Assembly: GCF_004801855.1 (NCBI RefSeq)
Contig: NZ_SSTC01000002.1
Location: 47,169-111,168, forward strand
Length of the DNA stretch: 64,000 bases
Source: Pseudomonas sp. A-1
GTDB taxonomy: Bacteria; Pseudomonadota; Gammaproteobacteria; Pseudomonadales; Pseudomonadaceae
Direction: 5' to 3'
Shown: piece by piece, positions 57,731 through 64,000 of the stretch
Numbering within the stretch: position 1 is the stretch's first letter
How the letters are laid out: each line of letters starts with the position of its first letter
Notes under the pieces: generated by a model
What the model was told of the DNA's origin: nothing
What the model saw: only the letters and a program-made list of their open reading frames with translations
The model's database searches: none
Translations under genes and position numbers: made by a program

Positions 57731-58288
57731 ATGATGGAAAACCCGAAGCTCTCCCTGCTTGGCCAGGCCGATACCGGCCTGGCACGCGGGGTCTGCGGTC
57801 TGCTCGGTGGGTTGAAGCACCTCACACTCTGGCTGCTGGGCCTGACCGGCCTCGCTGGTTGCTTCGGCCTGATCTTCGAGTATGGCGAGGGTCTGGCCGA
57901 CATCTCCCTGCACGAGTGGGGCTTCATGCTTCTGCTGGTGGCGCTGACCTGGCGGCATGTCCATTACTCGCGGCGCTTCGGTTACGGGTTCTGGCGGGGG
58001 CTGGCGCGCTGGCTAGGCGCGCAGGGCATCGTGTTCGGTATAGGGCTGATTGCCCTGGGGCTGATCGTCTGGCTGAGCCTGGAGTTTCTGGGACACGCCA
58101 AGTTTCTCAACGAGCTGGATCTGGTCGGCAAGGAGGGCGACGTCCAGGGGCTTGCCCTCGCGCTGCTGGCCATGTACCTGGGCGCGCCGACGCGCCCGCG
58201 CAAAGCCGCGCATGCCAGCCCCGAGGCGACAAGCATTCGCCGGGAGCCCACCCTTTCTTCGAGTCCGGACAAGGAGGTCAGTCTGTGA
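57731..58288 (+). CDS. inner-membrane protein, 185 aa
   Basis: Four hydrophobic segments (HLTLWLLGLTGLAGCFGLIF, GFMLLLVALTWRHVHYS, GIVFGIGLIALGLIVWLSL, LALALLAMYLGA) with a charged loop. Host-type codon use. Thirty bases behind hsdS, followed by a secreted protein gene overlapping its stop. No family recognised. Confidence 0.7.
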   Translation: MMENPKLSLLGQADTGLARGVCGLLGGLKHLTLWLLGLTGLAGCFGLIFEYGEGLADISLHEWGFMLLLVALTWRHVHYSRRFGYGFWRGLARWLGAQGIVFGIGLIALGLIVWLSLEFLGHAKFLNELDLVGKEGDVQGLALALLAMYLGAPTRPRKAAHASPEATSIRREPTLSSSPDKEVSL

Positions 58289-58626
58289 AGCCCTTCATCC
58301 CCCTGTTGACGCTGGCGCTGGCCAGCCTGCCCATGCATGCCAGCCAGGCCGGCACCGATCCGGCCCGCCTGGTCGAGAGTTGCGCCGAGCTGGTGGATAT
58401 CTACGAAAAGCGCGACCAGTTGCGTTTTGCCGCCGCCCAGACCACTGCGCTCTCCGAGGCCATGCGAGCAGGTTATTGCCGTGGGGTACTCGACGAGTAT
58501 CGGCGCCATTACCAATGCAGAAGAACCGACTGGCGCGACCAGGCCGAGATCATCGCCCGCCACTCACCTGCACAGCTCGAGGAGCTGGATGTCGACGGCC
58601 TGCTGGAGAAAGCCTGTGGCTACTGA
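58285..58626 (+). CDS. secreted Rap1a/Tai-like protein, 113 aa
   Basis: GTG start behind AAGGAGG, overlapping the previous stop. Signal peptide (VKPFIPLLTLALASLPMHASQA). The mature part is helical with four Cys (VESCAELVDIYEKRDQLRFA, AGYCRGVLDEYRRHYQCRRT, LLEKACGY). This resembles Rap1a/Tai immunity-type proteins (GYCxG motif), but the match is only suggestive. Confidence 0.65.
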   Translation: MKPFIPLLTLALASLPMHASQAGTDPARLVESCAELVDIYEKRDQLRFAAAQTTALSEAMRAGYCRGVLDEYRRHYQCRRTDWRDQAEIIARHSPAQLEELDVDGLLEKACGY

Positions 58627-59308
58627 GCAGGGCCTGACCCTGCCTCAGGCGGTGGAGCGCCTGTTCGGCATTCCGCTGGCCAGGCACCCGGCCCTGCGCA
58701 ATGCGGTTAACACGCTGGTCAAGGCACTGAGCCAGGGCAGCGTACTCCAACTGGTGCAGGAGGAGATCAGTTTCACCGAGGGGGGCCGCAAGCGCTGGAC
58801 ACTGCCGCGCAGCGAGTTGATCGGCCTTAACAACGCCATCCTGCTGCATGGGGTGTTCGGTGAGCCCAAGGTGGTGATCAGGATCTTCAGCCAACCGGCA
58901 GAGCGCCGCCAGCATGCCGAGTGGGCCAGGAGCCTGCTGCTGGAGAGGCAGTCCGTTGCGAGCCTGGGGCTGATCAGTCGGGAGCTGCTGCGCTTCCTCG
59001 ATCTGCTCGACTCGGCGGCCGATCTCAAGCAGGAGCGCTTGCCCAACCCTTTCGAAAACGCGCTGCCGCAGATGGGCCTCGGCGACTACGGCGGCAACCT
59101 GCTCAAGGTTCTGGCCACCCAGACCGCTGTGTTGTCGATGGGCGACAGCATGATGGTGCATTACTTCAATGGCGAGCTGGAGCAGGCCCATGCCTCGGCA
59201 GTTGGCCTGCAAACGGATAACCCGCTGTTGCGGCAGTATCGGCAGTTGATCCTGGACGCCTACCAGGAGGCGAAGGCCTTCGACGACCTGCTCGACGCCT
59301 GGCGATGA
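58616..59308 (+). CDS. hypothetical protein, 230 aa
   Basis: GTG start (VATEQGLTLPQAVERLFGIP) overlapping the previous gene by 11 bases with GGAG upstream. Contains SELIGLNNAILLHGVFGEPK and AVLSMGDSMMVHYFNGELEQ. Soluble, no motif. Forms a three-gene set with the two genes before it. Confidence 0.65.
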   Translation: MATEQGLTLPQAVERLFGIPLARHPALRNAVNTLVKALSQGSVLQLVQEEISFTEGGRKRWTLPRSELIGLNNAILLHGVFGEPKVVIRIFSQPAERRQHAEWARSLLLERQSVASLGLISRELLRFLDLLDSAADLKQERLPNPFENALPQMGLGDYGGNLLKVLATQTAVLSMGDSMMVHYFNGELEQAHASAVGLQTDNPLLRQYRQLILDAYQEAKAFDDLLDAWR

Positions 59309-59369
59309 ACGGTCTTGGTTGTGGAATCCACAGATAAACACTGGCTCCGTCATCACCCAGGAGCCAGTC

Positions 59370-59651
59370 ATGACCACCATCCAGTACATCCTCGCGGCCT
59401 GCCCGCATCAGGTCAGTCCTTGTCATCAGGGCAAGGCCATCGAGATCGATCAGGCCCTCCAGTCCGGCATTCCCTTCACCGCTCTCGGTGGCAAGCGCGT
59501 GCGCTGTCGCAGCGGGCTGGTGCGCTTCAAGCTGGGCTGCGACTGGCGTCTGCTCTACATGCTCGGCGACCACGGCTACGTTCCGCATAGTCTGGTCAGT
59601 CGCCAGTGTTTCGAGCGTGAGCTGAGGCGAAGACGGGCCCTCAAGCCTTGA
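59370..59651 (+). CDS. small basic Cys-containing protein, 93 aa
   Basis: Start at 59370 behind CCCAGGAG. MTTIQYILAACPHQVSPCHQ, LGGKRVRCRSGLVRFKLGCD, basic C terminus RRRRALKP. First of a three-gene set with a GRDP-like protein and a 43-residue peptide. No family recognised. Confidence 0.6.
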   Translation: MTTIQYILAACPHQVSPCHQGKAIEIDQALQSGIPFTALGGKRVRCRSGLVRFKLGCDWRLLYMLGDHGYVPHSLVSRQCFERELRRRRALKP

Positions 59652-59678
59652 TTCCTTCACTTCACTGGAGAAGCATCC

Positions 59679-60185
59679 ATGACCACAATCGTTGCCCTGA
59701 AACAACCGCTGCTGAGCCCCGACGGCCTGGAAATGCAGGTCAGCCAGCTGGACTTCCAGCGTCTCAAGCACAAATACACGGCTTCCTCCGAGGCGCAGAT
59801 GAGTGCCGAGGCGTGGGAGCGTGCCGAGCTGGAGTACCGCCGCTTCCTGACCCTCAAGTGCCTGTATCCGGCGGTGGCGCTGGTGCCGAGCAAGCAGATC
59901 GACGAGATCTGGCACGCACACATCCTCGACACCCGCGCCTACCGCGAGGACTGCCACCAGGTGTTCGGCCGCTTCATCGACCACTACCCATACTTCGGCA
60001 TCTACGGCGAGGACGACTACCAGAACCTGAAGGCCAGCTTTGCCCACACTGTTTCTCTGTACGAGAAGCACTTCGGCGCCTATCCGGGCGGCGGCACCGA
60101 GGAGCAGGCAATGCGCTGCGGCGATGACCACGCCTGCCATGTGCCGACCAGCTGCGCCTGCCGTGTTTCGGGGGCATGCAAGTAA
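59679..60185 (+). CDS. glycine-rich-domain-containing-protein-like (GRDP/DUF1399) protein
   Basis: 168 residues. The core matches the GRDP-like fold: EYRRFLTLKCLYPAVALVPS, KQIDEIWHAHILDTRAYRED, HQVFGRFIDHYPYFGIYGED (WHAHILDT is the hallmark). The C terminus is Cys-rich (CGDDHACHVPTSCACRVSGAC), unlike plain members, and may bind metal. It precedes a small Pro-rich peptide gene, so the pair could be functionally linked. Confidence 0.78.
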   Translation: MTTIVALKQPLLSPDGLEMQVSQLDFQRLKHKYTASSEAQMSAEAWERAELEYRRFLTLKCLYPAVALVPSKQIDEIWHAHILDTRAYREDCHQVFGRFIDHYPYFGIYGEDDYQNLKASFAHTVSLYEKHFGAYPGGGTEEQAMRCGDDHACHVPTSCACRVSGACK

Positions 60186-60236
60186 TCCCTTGCGCCTGCC
60201 TTCCACCTACATCAATGACTCAGGAGAGCGACCAGC

Positions 60237-60368
60237 ATGAGCAAGAACAGCCAGAACCCGCCCAAGACACCGCAGCCCACCCCGCGCCCGAAGGTGCCGA
60301 ACCTGCCGAGCACGACCGGAAACCCCTCGGGCGGTGGCCGTGGTAACTACCCGCCGAAGAAGTCGTAA
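60237..60368 (+). CDS. small Pro/Gly-rich peptide, 43 aa
   Basis: MSKNSQNPPKTPQPTPRPKV, then PNLPSTTGNPSGGGRGNYPP and KKS. Strong CAGGAGAG ribosome site 8 bases before the ATG. It lies 51 bases behind the GRDP-like gene and ahead of a terminator. Extended and low-complexity, it could be a signal, structural or peptide-substrate protein. I give it no function. Confidence 0.6.
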   Translation: MSKNSQNPPKTPQPTPRPKVPNLPSTTGNPSGGGRGNYPPKKS

Positions 60369-60376
60369 CCACTGAC

Positions 60377-60406
60377 CGGCAGGCCCTTCGGGAGGAGGGC
60401 CTGCCG
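60377..60406 (+). terminator. terminator behind the peptide gene
   Basis: CGGCAGGCCC-TTCGGGAGGA-GGGCCTGCCG, a 10-bp stem, followed by CTGTTG. Closes the 59370-60368 operon. Confidence 0.65.
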
Positions 60407-60454
60407 CTGTTGAGGTGGGTGTAATGAGGGGACATTTGCTCGGGGTGCCGTCTG

Positions 60455-60853
60455 GTGCTGGCGACCTACCGCAGTCTGCAATTACAGACGTATGACGCAG
60501 TGCTCAGCGGTTACTGCAGTCAGTGGGCAAGCCTGCGCGAAGACTACCTGCGCCTGCGCGAGGAAGCCAAGCTGATGACCCGCAAAAGGCTGATCAGCGC
60601 GTTCGAGGCCCAGTCAGGATTCAATCTGCTGATCATGTCGCCGCTGTGGGTGGAGCTGTTGAGCTTGAGGGCATCGGACAGGCTGGCGCTGCTCGGGTGC
60701 CCGTGCAATCGTCCCAGGCGCCGATACCGTCACAAGCCGGAACTCCTGCCCGGCGCGGGTTTGCTGTTCCAGGCCGTCACCGCCAGCGAGGAGGAGAAGA
60801 GCGTCTACAAGCCGCCATGGCCGATTCAGGCTCAATTAAGCAGCGCTGGTTAG
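60455..60853 (+). CDS. uncertain ORF, 132 aa, possible remnant
   Basis: GTG start. MLATYRSLQLQTYDAVLSGY, REEAKLMTRKRLISAFEAQS look protein-like, but the C-terminal part (RPRRRYRHKPELLPGAGLLF, EEEKSVYKPPWPIQAQLSSA) looks like two pieces joined. May be a broken gene. No family recognised. Confidence 0.35.
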   Translation: MLATYRSLQLQTYDAVLSGYCSQWASLREDYLRLREEAKLMTRKRLISAFEAQSGFNLLIMSPLWVELLSLRASDRLALLGCPCNRPRRRYRHKPELLPGAGLLFQAVTASEEEKSVYKPPWPIQAQLSSAG

Positions 60854-60895
60854 AGTGAACCCATCGAAAGCCACTCACTCCCCAGGAGATCGAAG

Positions 60896-61204
60896 ATGAA
60901 AAAACTCACTGCCCTGCTTGCCACCGCCCTGATCGCCGCCACCGCCGGTGTAGCCCAGGCCCGCGACCTCGGCCCGGACGAGGCGCTGAAACTGCGCGAT
61001 GCGGGTACCATCATGTCCTTCGAGAAGCTCAACGAAGCCGCCATCGCCAAGCACCCGGGTTCCGCCGTCGAGGAAACCGAGCTGGAAGAGGAGTACGGCC
61101 GCTACGTCTACCAGGTCGAACTGCGTGACGCCCAGGGCGTGCAGTGGGACCTGGAGCTGGATGCCACCAACGGCCAGATCCTCAAGGACCACCAGGACGA
61201 CTGA
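60896..61204 (+). CDS. periplasmic PepSY-domain protein
   Basis: Signal peptide ([22 protein letters not shown]), then a PepSY unit: [40 protein letters not shown] and [16 protein letters not shown] before the ATG. Paralogue of the next gene and co-transcribed with the two-component system. PepSY proteins may inhibit peptidases or sense periplasmic signals. Confidence 0.85.
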   Translation: MKKLTALLATALIAATAGVAQARDLGPDEALKLRDAGTIMSFEKLNEAAIAKHPGSAVEETELEEEYGRYVYQVELRDAQGVQWDLELDATNGQILKDHQDD

Positions 61205-61509
61205 TGATCAAGACCACGCCCTTCATCGCCGGATTGACCCTGTGCCTGATCGCCTCGGCGCAGGCCCGCGATCTCGACCAGGACGAGGCCCTGCGCCTGC
61301 GCCAGGAGGGCGTGATCCAGCCGCTGCAGCAGTTGCTGCAGCAGGCCATGCAGCGCTACCCCGGCGCGCGCCTGCTGGAGGCCGAGCTGGAGGAGGAGGA
61401 CGACCAGTACGTCTACGAGGTCGAGCTGCTCACCGACGGCGGTCAGGTGCGCGAACTGGATCTGGATGCGGTCACGGGCCGCATCCTCAAGGACGAGGAG
61501 GACGACTGA
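61204..61509 (+). CDS. second periplasmic PepSY-domain protein
   Basis: ATG overlaps the previous stop. Signal peptide ([21 protein letters not shown]). The sequence parallels its neighbour: [51 protein letters not shown]. Its stop overlaps the response regulator start, so the PepSY pair and TCS form one operon. Confidence 0.85.
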   Translation: MIKTTPFIAGLTLCLIASAQARDLDQDEALRLRQEGVIQPLQQLLQQAMQRYPGARLLEAELEEEDDQYVYEVELLTDGGQVRELDLDAVTGRILKDEEDD

Positions 61510-62186
61510 TGCGCCTGCTGCTGGTGGAAGACAACGTCGCCCTCGCCGACGAACTGCTGGCCGACCTCGGCCGCCAGGGCTATGCCGTGGACTGGCTGGC
61601 CGACGGCCGCGATGCCCTGGTGCAGGGCGCTACCGAACCCTACGACCTGGTGGTCCTCGACCTCGGCCTGCCCGGCATGCCGGGGCTCGAGGTATTGCGT
61701 CGCTGGCGCGCCGACGGCCTGGCCATCCCGGTGCTGATCCTCACCGCGCGCGGCAGCTGGGCCGAACGCATCGACGGCCTCAAGGCCGGCGCCGACGACT
61801 ACCTGAGCAAGCCGTTCCACCCCGAGGAGCTGGCCCTGCGCATCCAGGCGCTGCTGCGCCGCGCCCACGGCGTGGCCAACCAGAGCGAGCTGAAGGCCGC
61901 CGGCCTGGTTCTCGACGAGGCGCGCCAGTGCGTGCGCCGCGGCGACGAGGAGATTTCCCTGAGCGGCGCCGAATTCCGCCTGCTGCGCTACTTCATGCTG
62001 CATCCCGGGCAGATCCTCTCCAAGACCCAGCTCACCGAGCACCTCTACGATGGCGAGAATGAGCGCGAGTCCAACGTCATCGAAGTGCACGTCAACCACC
62101 TGCGCCGCAAGCTCGGCCGCGGCGTGATCGAGACCCGTCGCGGCCAGGGCTACCGTTACGCCGGCGACGCGGAGCAGGACGGGTGA
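61509..62186 (+). CDS. OmpR-family response regulator
   Basis: Receiver domain with acidic pocket (LLVEDN), phospho-acceptor Asp51 (VVLDLGLPG) and [10 protein letters not shown], then an OmpR winged helix ([51 protein letters not shown]). Overlaps the kinase gene by ATGA-type coupling. Cognate signal unknown. Confidence 0.92.
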   Translation: MRLLLVEDNVALADELLADLGRQGYAVDWLADGRDALVQGATEPYDLVVLDLGLPGMPGLEVLRRWRADGLAIPVLILTARGSWAERIDGLKAGADDYLSKPFHPEELALRIQALLRRAHGVANQSELKAAGLVLDEARQCVRRGDEEISLSGAEFRLLRYFMLHPGQILSKTQLTEHLYDGENERESNVIEVHVNHLRRKLGRGVIETRRGQGYRYAGDAEQDG

Positions 62187-63511
62187 GGTCGCTCCAGAGC
62201 CGCCTCGGCCTCGGCCTGACGGCGACCCTGACGGTCGTCATGCTCGCCCTGCTGCAGGGCAGCCTGTGGCTGCTCGACAGCGGCCTGCGCCGCTACCACG
62301 AGAGCAACCTGCAGGACGAGGCGGAGACCCTGCTGATCGCCCTAGTGCGCGGGGAGGAGGGCGTGCAGCTGGACGAGCGGCGCCTGCACCCAGCCTACCA
62401 GCGGACCTTTTCCGGGCGCTATTTCCGCATCGACTTCGCCGAGGATGTCTGGCGTTCGCGTTCCCTGTGGGACAGCGAGCTGCCGCGCCCGCCACGCAAG
62501 GGGCTGGCGCCGGGGCTGGAGGACGGCATCGAGGGCCAGCGCCTGCTGGTCTATCGCGGCGACTTCCGCCGCTTCGGGCAGAACTTCTCCATCAGCGTGG
62601 CGCAGGACTACAGCCCGGTGCTCGCCAGCCTCGCGCGCATCCGCTGGCTCGGCCTCGGCCTCGGCGCCGGCGGCCTGCTGCTGGCGCTGCTGCTGCAGTG
62701 GCTGACCGTACGCCGTGCGCTGGCGCCGCTGGAGCGGGTGCGCGCGCAGATCGCCGAACTGCAGGCCGGCCGCCTCGGCGCGCTGGACAGCGACGTGCCG
62801 CGCGAGCTGGAGCCGCTGGTGGGGCAGGTCAACCACCTGCTGCACCACACCGAGGAGACCCTCAAGCGCTCGCGCCACGCCCTCGGCAACCTCGGCCATG
62901 CGCTGAAGACGCCGCTCGCCGTACTGGTCAGCCTGGCCAACCGCGAGGAGCTGCGCGCCCAGCCGGAACTGCGTGCCACCCTGCGTGAGCAGCTGGAGCA
63001 GATCGAGCAGCGCCTGGCCCGCGAGCTGGGCCGCGCGCGTCTGGCCGGCGAGGCGCTGCCTGGCGCGCACTTCGACTGCGCCACCGAGCTGCCCGCGCTG
63101 TGCGCGACCCTCAGGCAGATCCATCCCCATGTCGACATCGACTGGCAGGCGCCGGAGGGACTGCGCCTGCCATGGGACCGCGAGGACCTGCTGGAGGCGC
63201 TCGGCAACCTGCTGGACAACGCCTGCAAGTGGGCCGACAGCGCCGTGCAGGTCAGCGCCGGCGCGGATGGCGAAGGCTACTGGCTGTGCGTCGAGGACGA
63301 CGGCCCGGGCATCGCGCCGGAGCAGCGCGAGGCGGTGGTCGCCCGAGGCAACCGCCTCGACGAGCAGGTGGCCGGTCACGGCCTGGGCCTGGCCATCGTC
63401 CGCGACATCGCCCAGGCCTGCGGGGGCAGCCTGAGTCTGGAGGACAGCGCCGAACTCGGCGGGCTGTGCGCGCGCCTGCGCCTGCCGCGTCGCGGAACTC
63501 CGCTCCTGTAG
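62183..63511 (+). CDS. sensor histidine kinase
   Basis: 442 residues, GTG start. First membrane segment [20 protein letters not shown], a periplasmic loop of about 130 residues, second segment [24 protein letters not shown] region, H-box [15 protein letters not shown] (about His238), N-box [11 protein letters not shown]-boxes EDDGPGIAP and GHGLGLAIV. Phosphorylates the adjacent regulator. Stop lies inside a REP. Confidence 0.92.
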   Translation: MRSLQSRLGLGLTATLTVVMLALLQGSLWLLDSGLRRYHESNLQDEAETLLIALVRGEEGVQLDERRLHPAYQRTFSGRYFRIDFAEDVWRSRSLWDSELPRPPRKGLAPGLEDGIEGQRLLVYRGDFRRFGQNFSISVAQDYSPVLASLARIRWLGLGLGAGGLLLALLLQWLTVRRALAPLERVRAQIAELQAGRLGALDSDVPRELEPLVGQVNHLLHHTEETLKRSRHALGNLGHALKTPLAVLVSLANREELRAQPELRATLREQLEQIEQRLARELGRARLAGEALPGAHFDCATELPALCATLRQIHPHVDIDWQAPEGLRLPWDREDLLEALGNLLDNACKWADSAVQVSAGADGEGYWLCVEDDGPGIAPEQREAVVARGNRLDEQVAGHGLGLAIVRDIAQACGGSLSLEDSAELGGLCARLRLPRRGTPLL

Positions 63512-63534
63512 GAGCCAGCAAGCTCGCTCCTACA
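63507..63534. repeat. Pseudomonas REP-type palindrome
   Basis: TGTAGGAGCcagcaagctcGCTCCTACA, a typical REP half with TGTAGGAGC arms. It overlaps the kinase stop codon and may act in 3' end formation between the TCS operon and cyd. Confidence 0.8.
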
Positions 63535-63586
63535 TGCGTGCGCCACCTGCGGCGCTGCGACCAAGTGTCTCGCTCGGTCTTTTGTT

Positions 63587-63602
63587 ATACCTGGGGGAGT
63601 AT
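63587..63602. promoter_or_regulatory. palindrome-like ATACCTGGGGGAGTAT upstream of cyd
   Basis: ATAC...GTAT arms around a G-run, the form of an operator for CsoR/RcnR/FrmR-type metal or formaldehyde sensors. It lies 115 bases before cydP and at the ATG of a 34-residue ORF that I do not consider real. No such regulator gene is in the window, so only a weak call. Confidence 0.25.
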
Positions 63603-63717
63603 GATGGCTGCAGCCCGCGCGCCAGCGGTGTTCCGCACAGCGACTAGAGTGGTTCATTGGTCGCCGCCGGATCGCCGGACCGCCGGATTGGCGTCCGCAG
63701 GCTGAGGAGCTGTCGTC

Positions 63718-63942
63718 ATGCCGCAAGTCCCCCCGCAGTCGCCGTGGCGCATCCCGCTGGTGCGCGAGATCGGTCTCATCCTGCTGGTCAAGCTGGCCAT
63801 CCTGCTGACCATCAAGGCGGTCTGGTTCACCGAACCCATCGTGCCGGAAAACGGCACCGCCCGGGTCAGCGAGCGTCTGCTCGGCACCCCGCAAACCTCT
63901 CCCGCATCACCCGCATCCCTGAACGAGGAGGAGCCGAGATGA
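63718..63942 (+). CDS. cydP: CydP-type small protein of the cytochrome bd locus
   Basis: 74 residues with one membrane helix (EIGLILLVKLAILLTIKAVW) preceded by IPLVREIG and followed by FTEPIVPENG, the pattern of CydP. Stop overlaps the cydA start by ATGA. Presumed accessory subunit or assembly factor of the quinol oxidase. Confidence 0.85.
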   Translation: MPQVPPQSPWRIPLVREIGLILLVKLAILLTIKAVWFTEPIVPENGTARVSERLLGTPQTSPASPASLNEEEPR

Positions 63943-64000
63943 TCTCGGAAGCCGTCGTCGACCTGTCGCGTCTGCAATTCGCCATGACCGCGATGTACCA
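63939..64000 (+). CDS. cydA: cytochrome bd ubiquinol oxidase subunit I, 5' end only
   Basis: Starts MISEAVVDLSRLQFAMTAMY, matching the N terminus of CydA, then leaves the window. CydA binds haem b and the quinol. Overlaps cydP by 4 bases. Confidence 0.9.
   Translation, partial: MISEAVVDLSRLQFAMTAMY

Noticed and set aside
1..64000. integrase, CRISPR array, rRNA genes, insertion sequences
   Set aside because: None seen: no tyrosine or serine recombinase motifs, no spaced direct repeats, no transposase-like genes. The integrase is expected to the left of the window.

Overview
The window is GC-rich gammaproteobacterial DNA, most likely Pseudomonas. The reasons are the codon use, a Pseudomonas-type REP palindrome, paired DUF1654 proteins, a cydP-cydA start and a tRNA-Ser(UGA) fragment. 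About 50 kb is the right-hand part of an apparently intact temperate phage of podovirus-like gene content. The rest is host chromosome with a Type I restriction-modification operon. The left end of the prophage, with its integrase, lies outside the window.

Positions 1-5.2 kb are regulatory and lysogenic genes, nearly all on the minus strand. A LexA-like (S24) repressor (4505-5212) heads a minus-strand operon with a secreted endonuclease I, two RsmN/RsmF-type CsrA paralogues and a membrane protein. A LexA-box-driven pair of DUF1654 genes and a leftward P_L promoter follow. P_L has two repressor operators and a boxA/hairpin (nut-like) leader, and leads to early-left genes including a canonical csrA. 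The same operator (CAC-N5-GTG) occurs in the cI/cro intergenic region.

Positions 5.3-8.5 kb carry Cro-like, replication (DnaT-like and P-like), RusA and HTH proteins on the plus strand. Positions 8.5-44.7 kb hold the late genes: holin/endolysin/Rz/Rz1, small and large terminase, portal, scaffold, N4-gp56-type capsid, adaptor, tail and fibre proteins, and a 3206-residue polyvalent protein. The late genes fall into six blocks. Each is preceded by the same motif, TTG(A/C)(C/G)-N10-AGTCACATAGC(G/C)T, followed by a hairpin whose sequence differs from copy to copy.

Positions 44.7-50.4 kb are accessory cargo: a ParE/Phd-type toxin-antitoxin pair, a BRO-family antirepressor under a C4-type antisense RNA leader (as in the P1 immI region), an AT-rich CoiA-like gene, attC-like integron sites around a small cassette, a SLATT effector and a deleted alpha/beta-hydrolase. 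The region ends at a 3' fragment of tRNA-Ser(UGA) at 50387-50442, the likely right attachment site.

Positions 50.7-57.7 kb are an hsdR-hsdM-hsdS operon with a B12-binding-type radical SAM gene inserted, by ATGA overlap, between hsdR and hsdM. Positions 57.7-64 kb are host genes: small membrane/secreted proteins, a GRDP-like protein with a 43-residue peptide gene, two PepSY proteins with an OmpR-type two-component system, and the start of the cytochrome bd oxidase operon. The strongest candidates for something new are the radical SAM/Type I operon, the late promoter-plus-hairpin series, and the set of phage CsrA homologues with GGA hairpins over their own ribosome binding sites.
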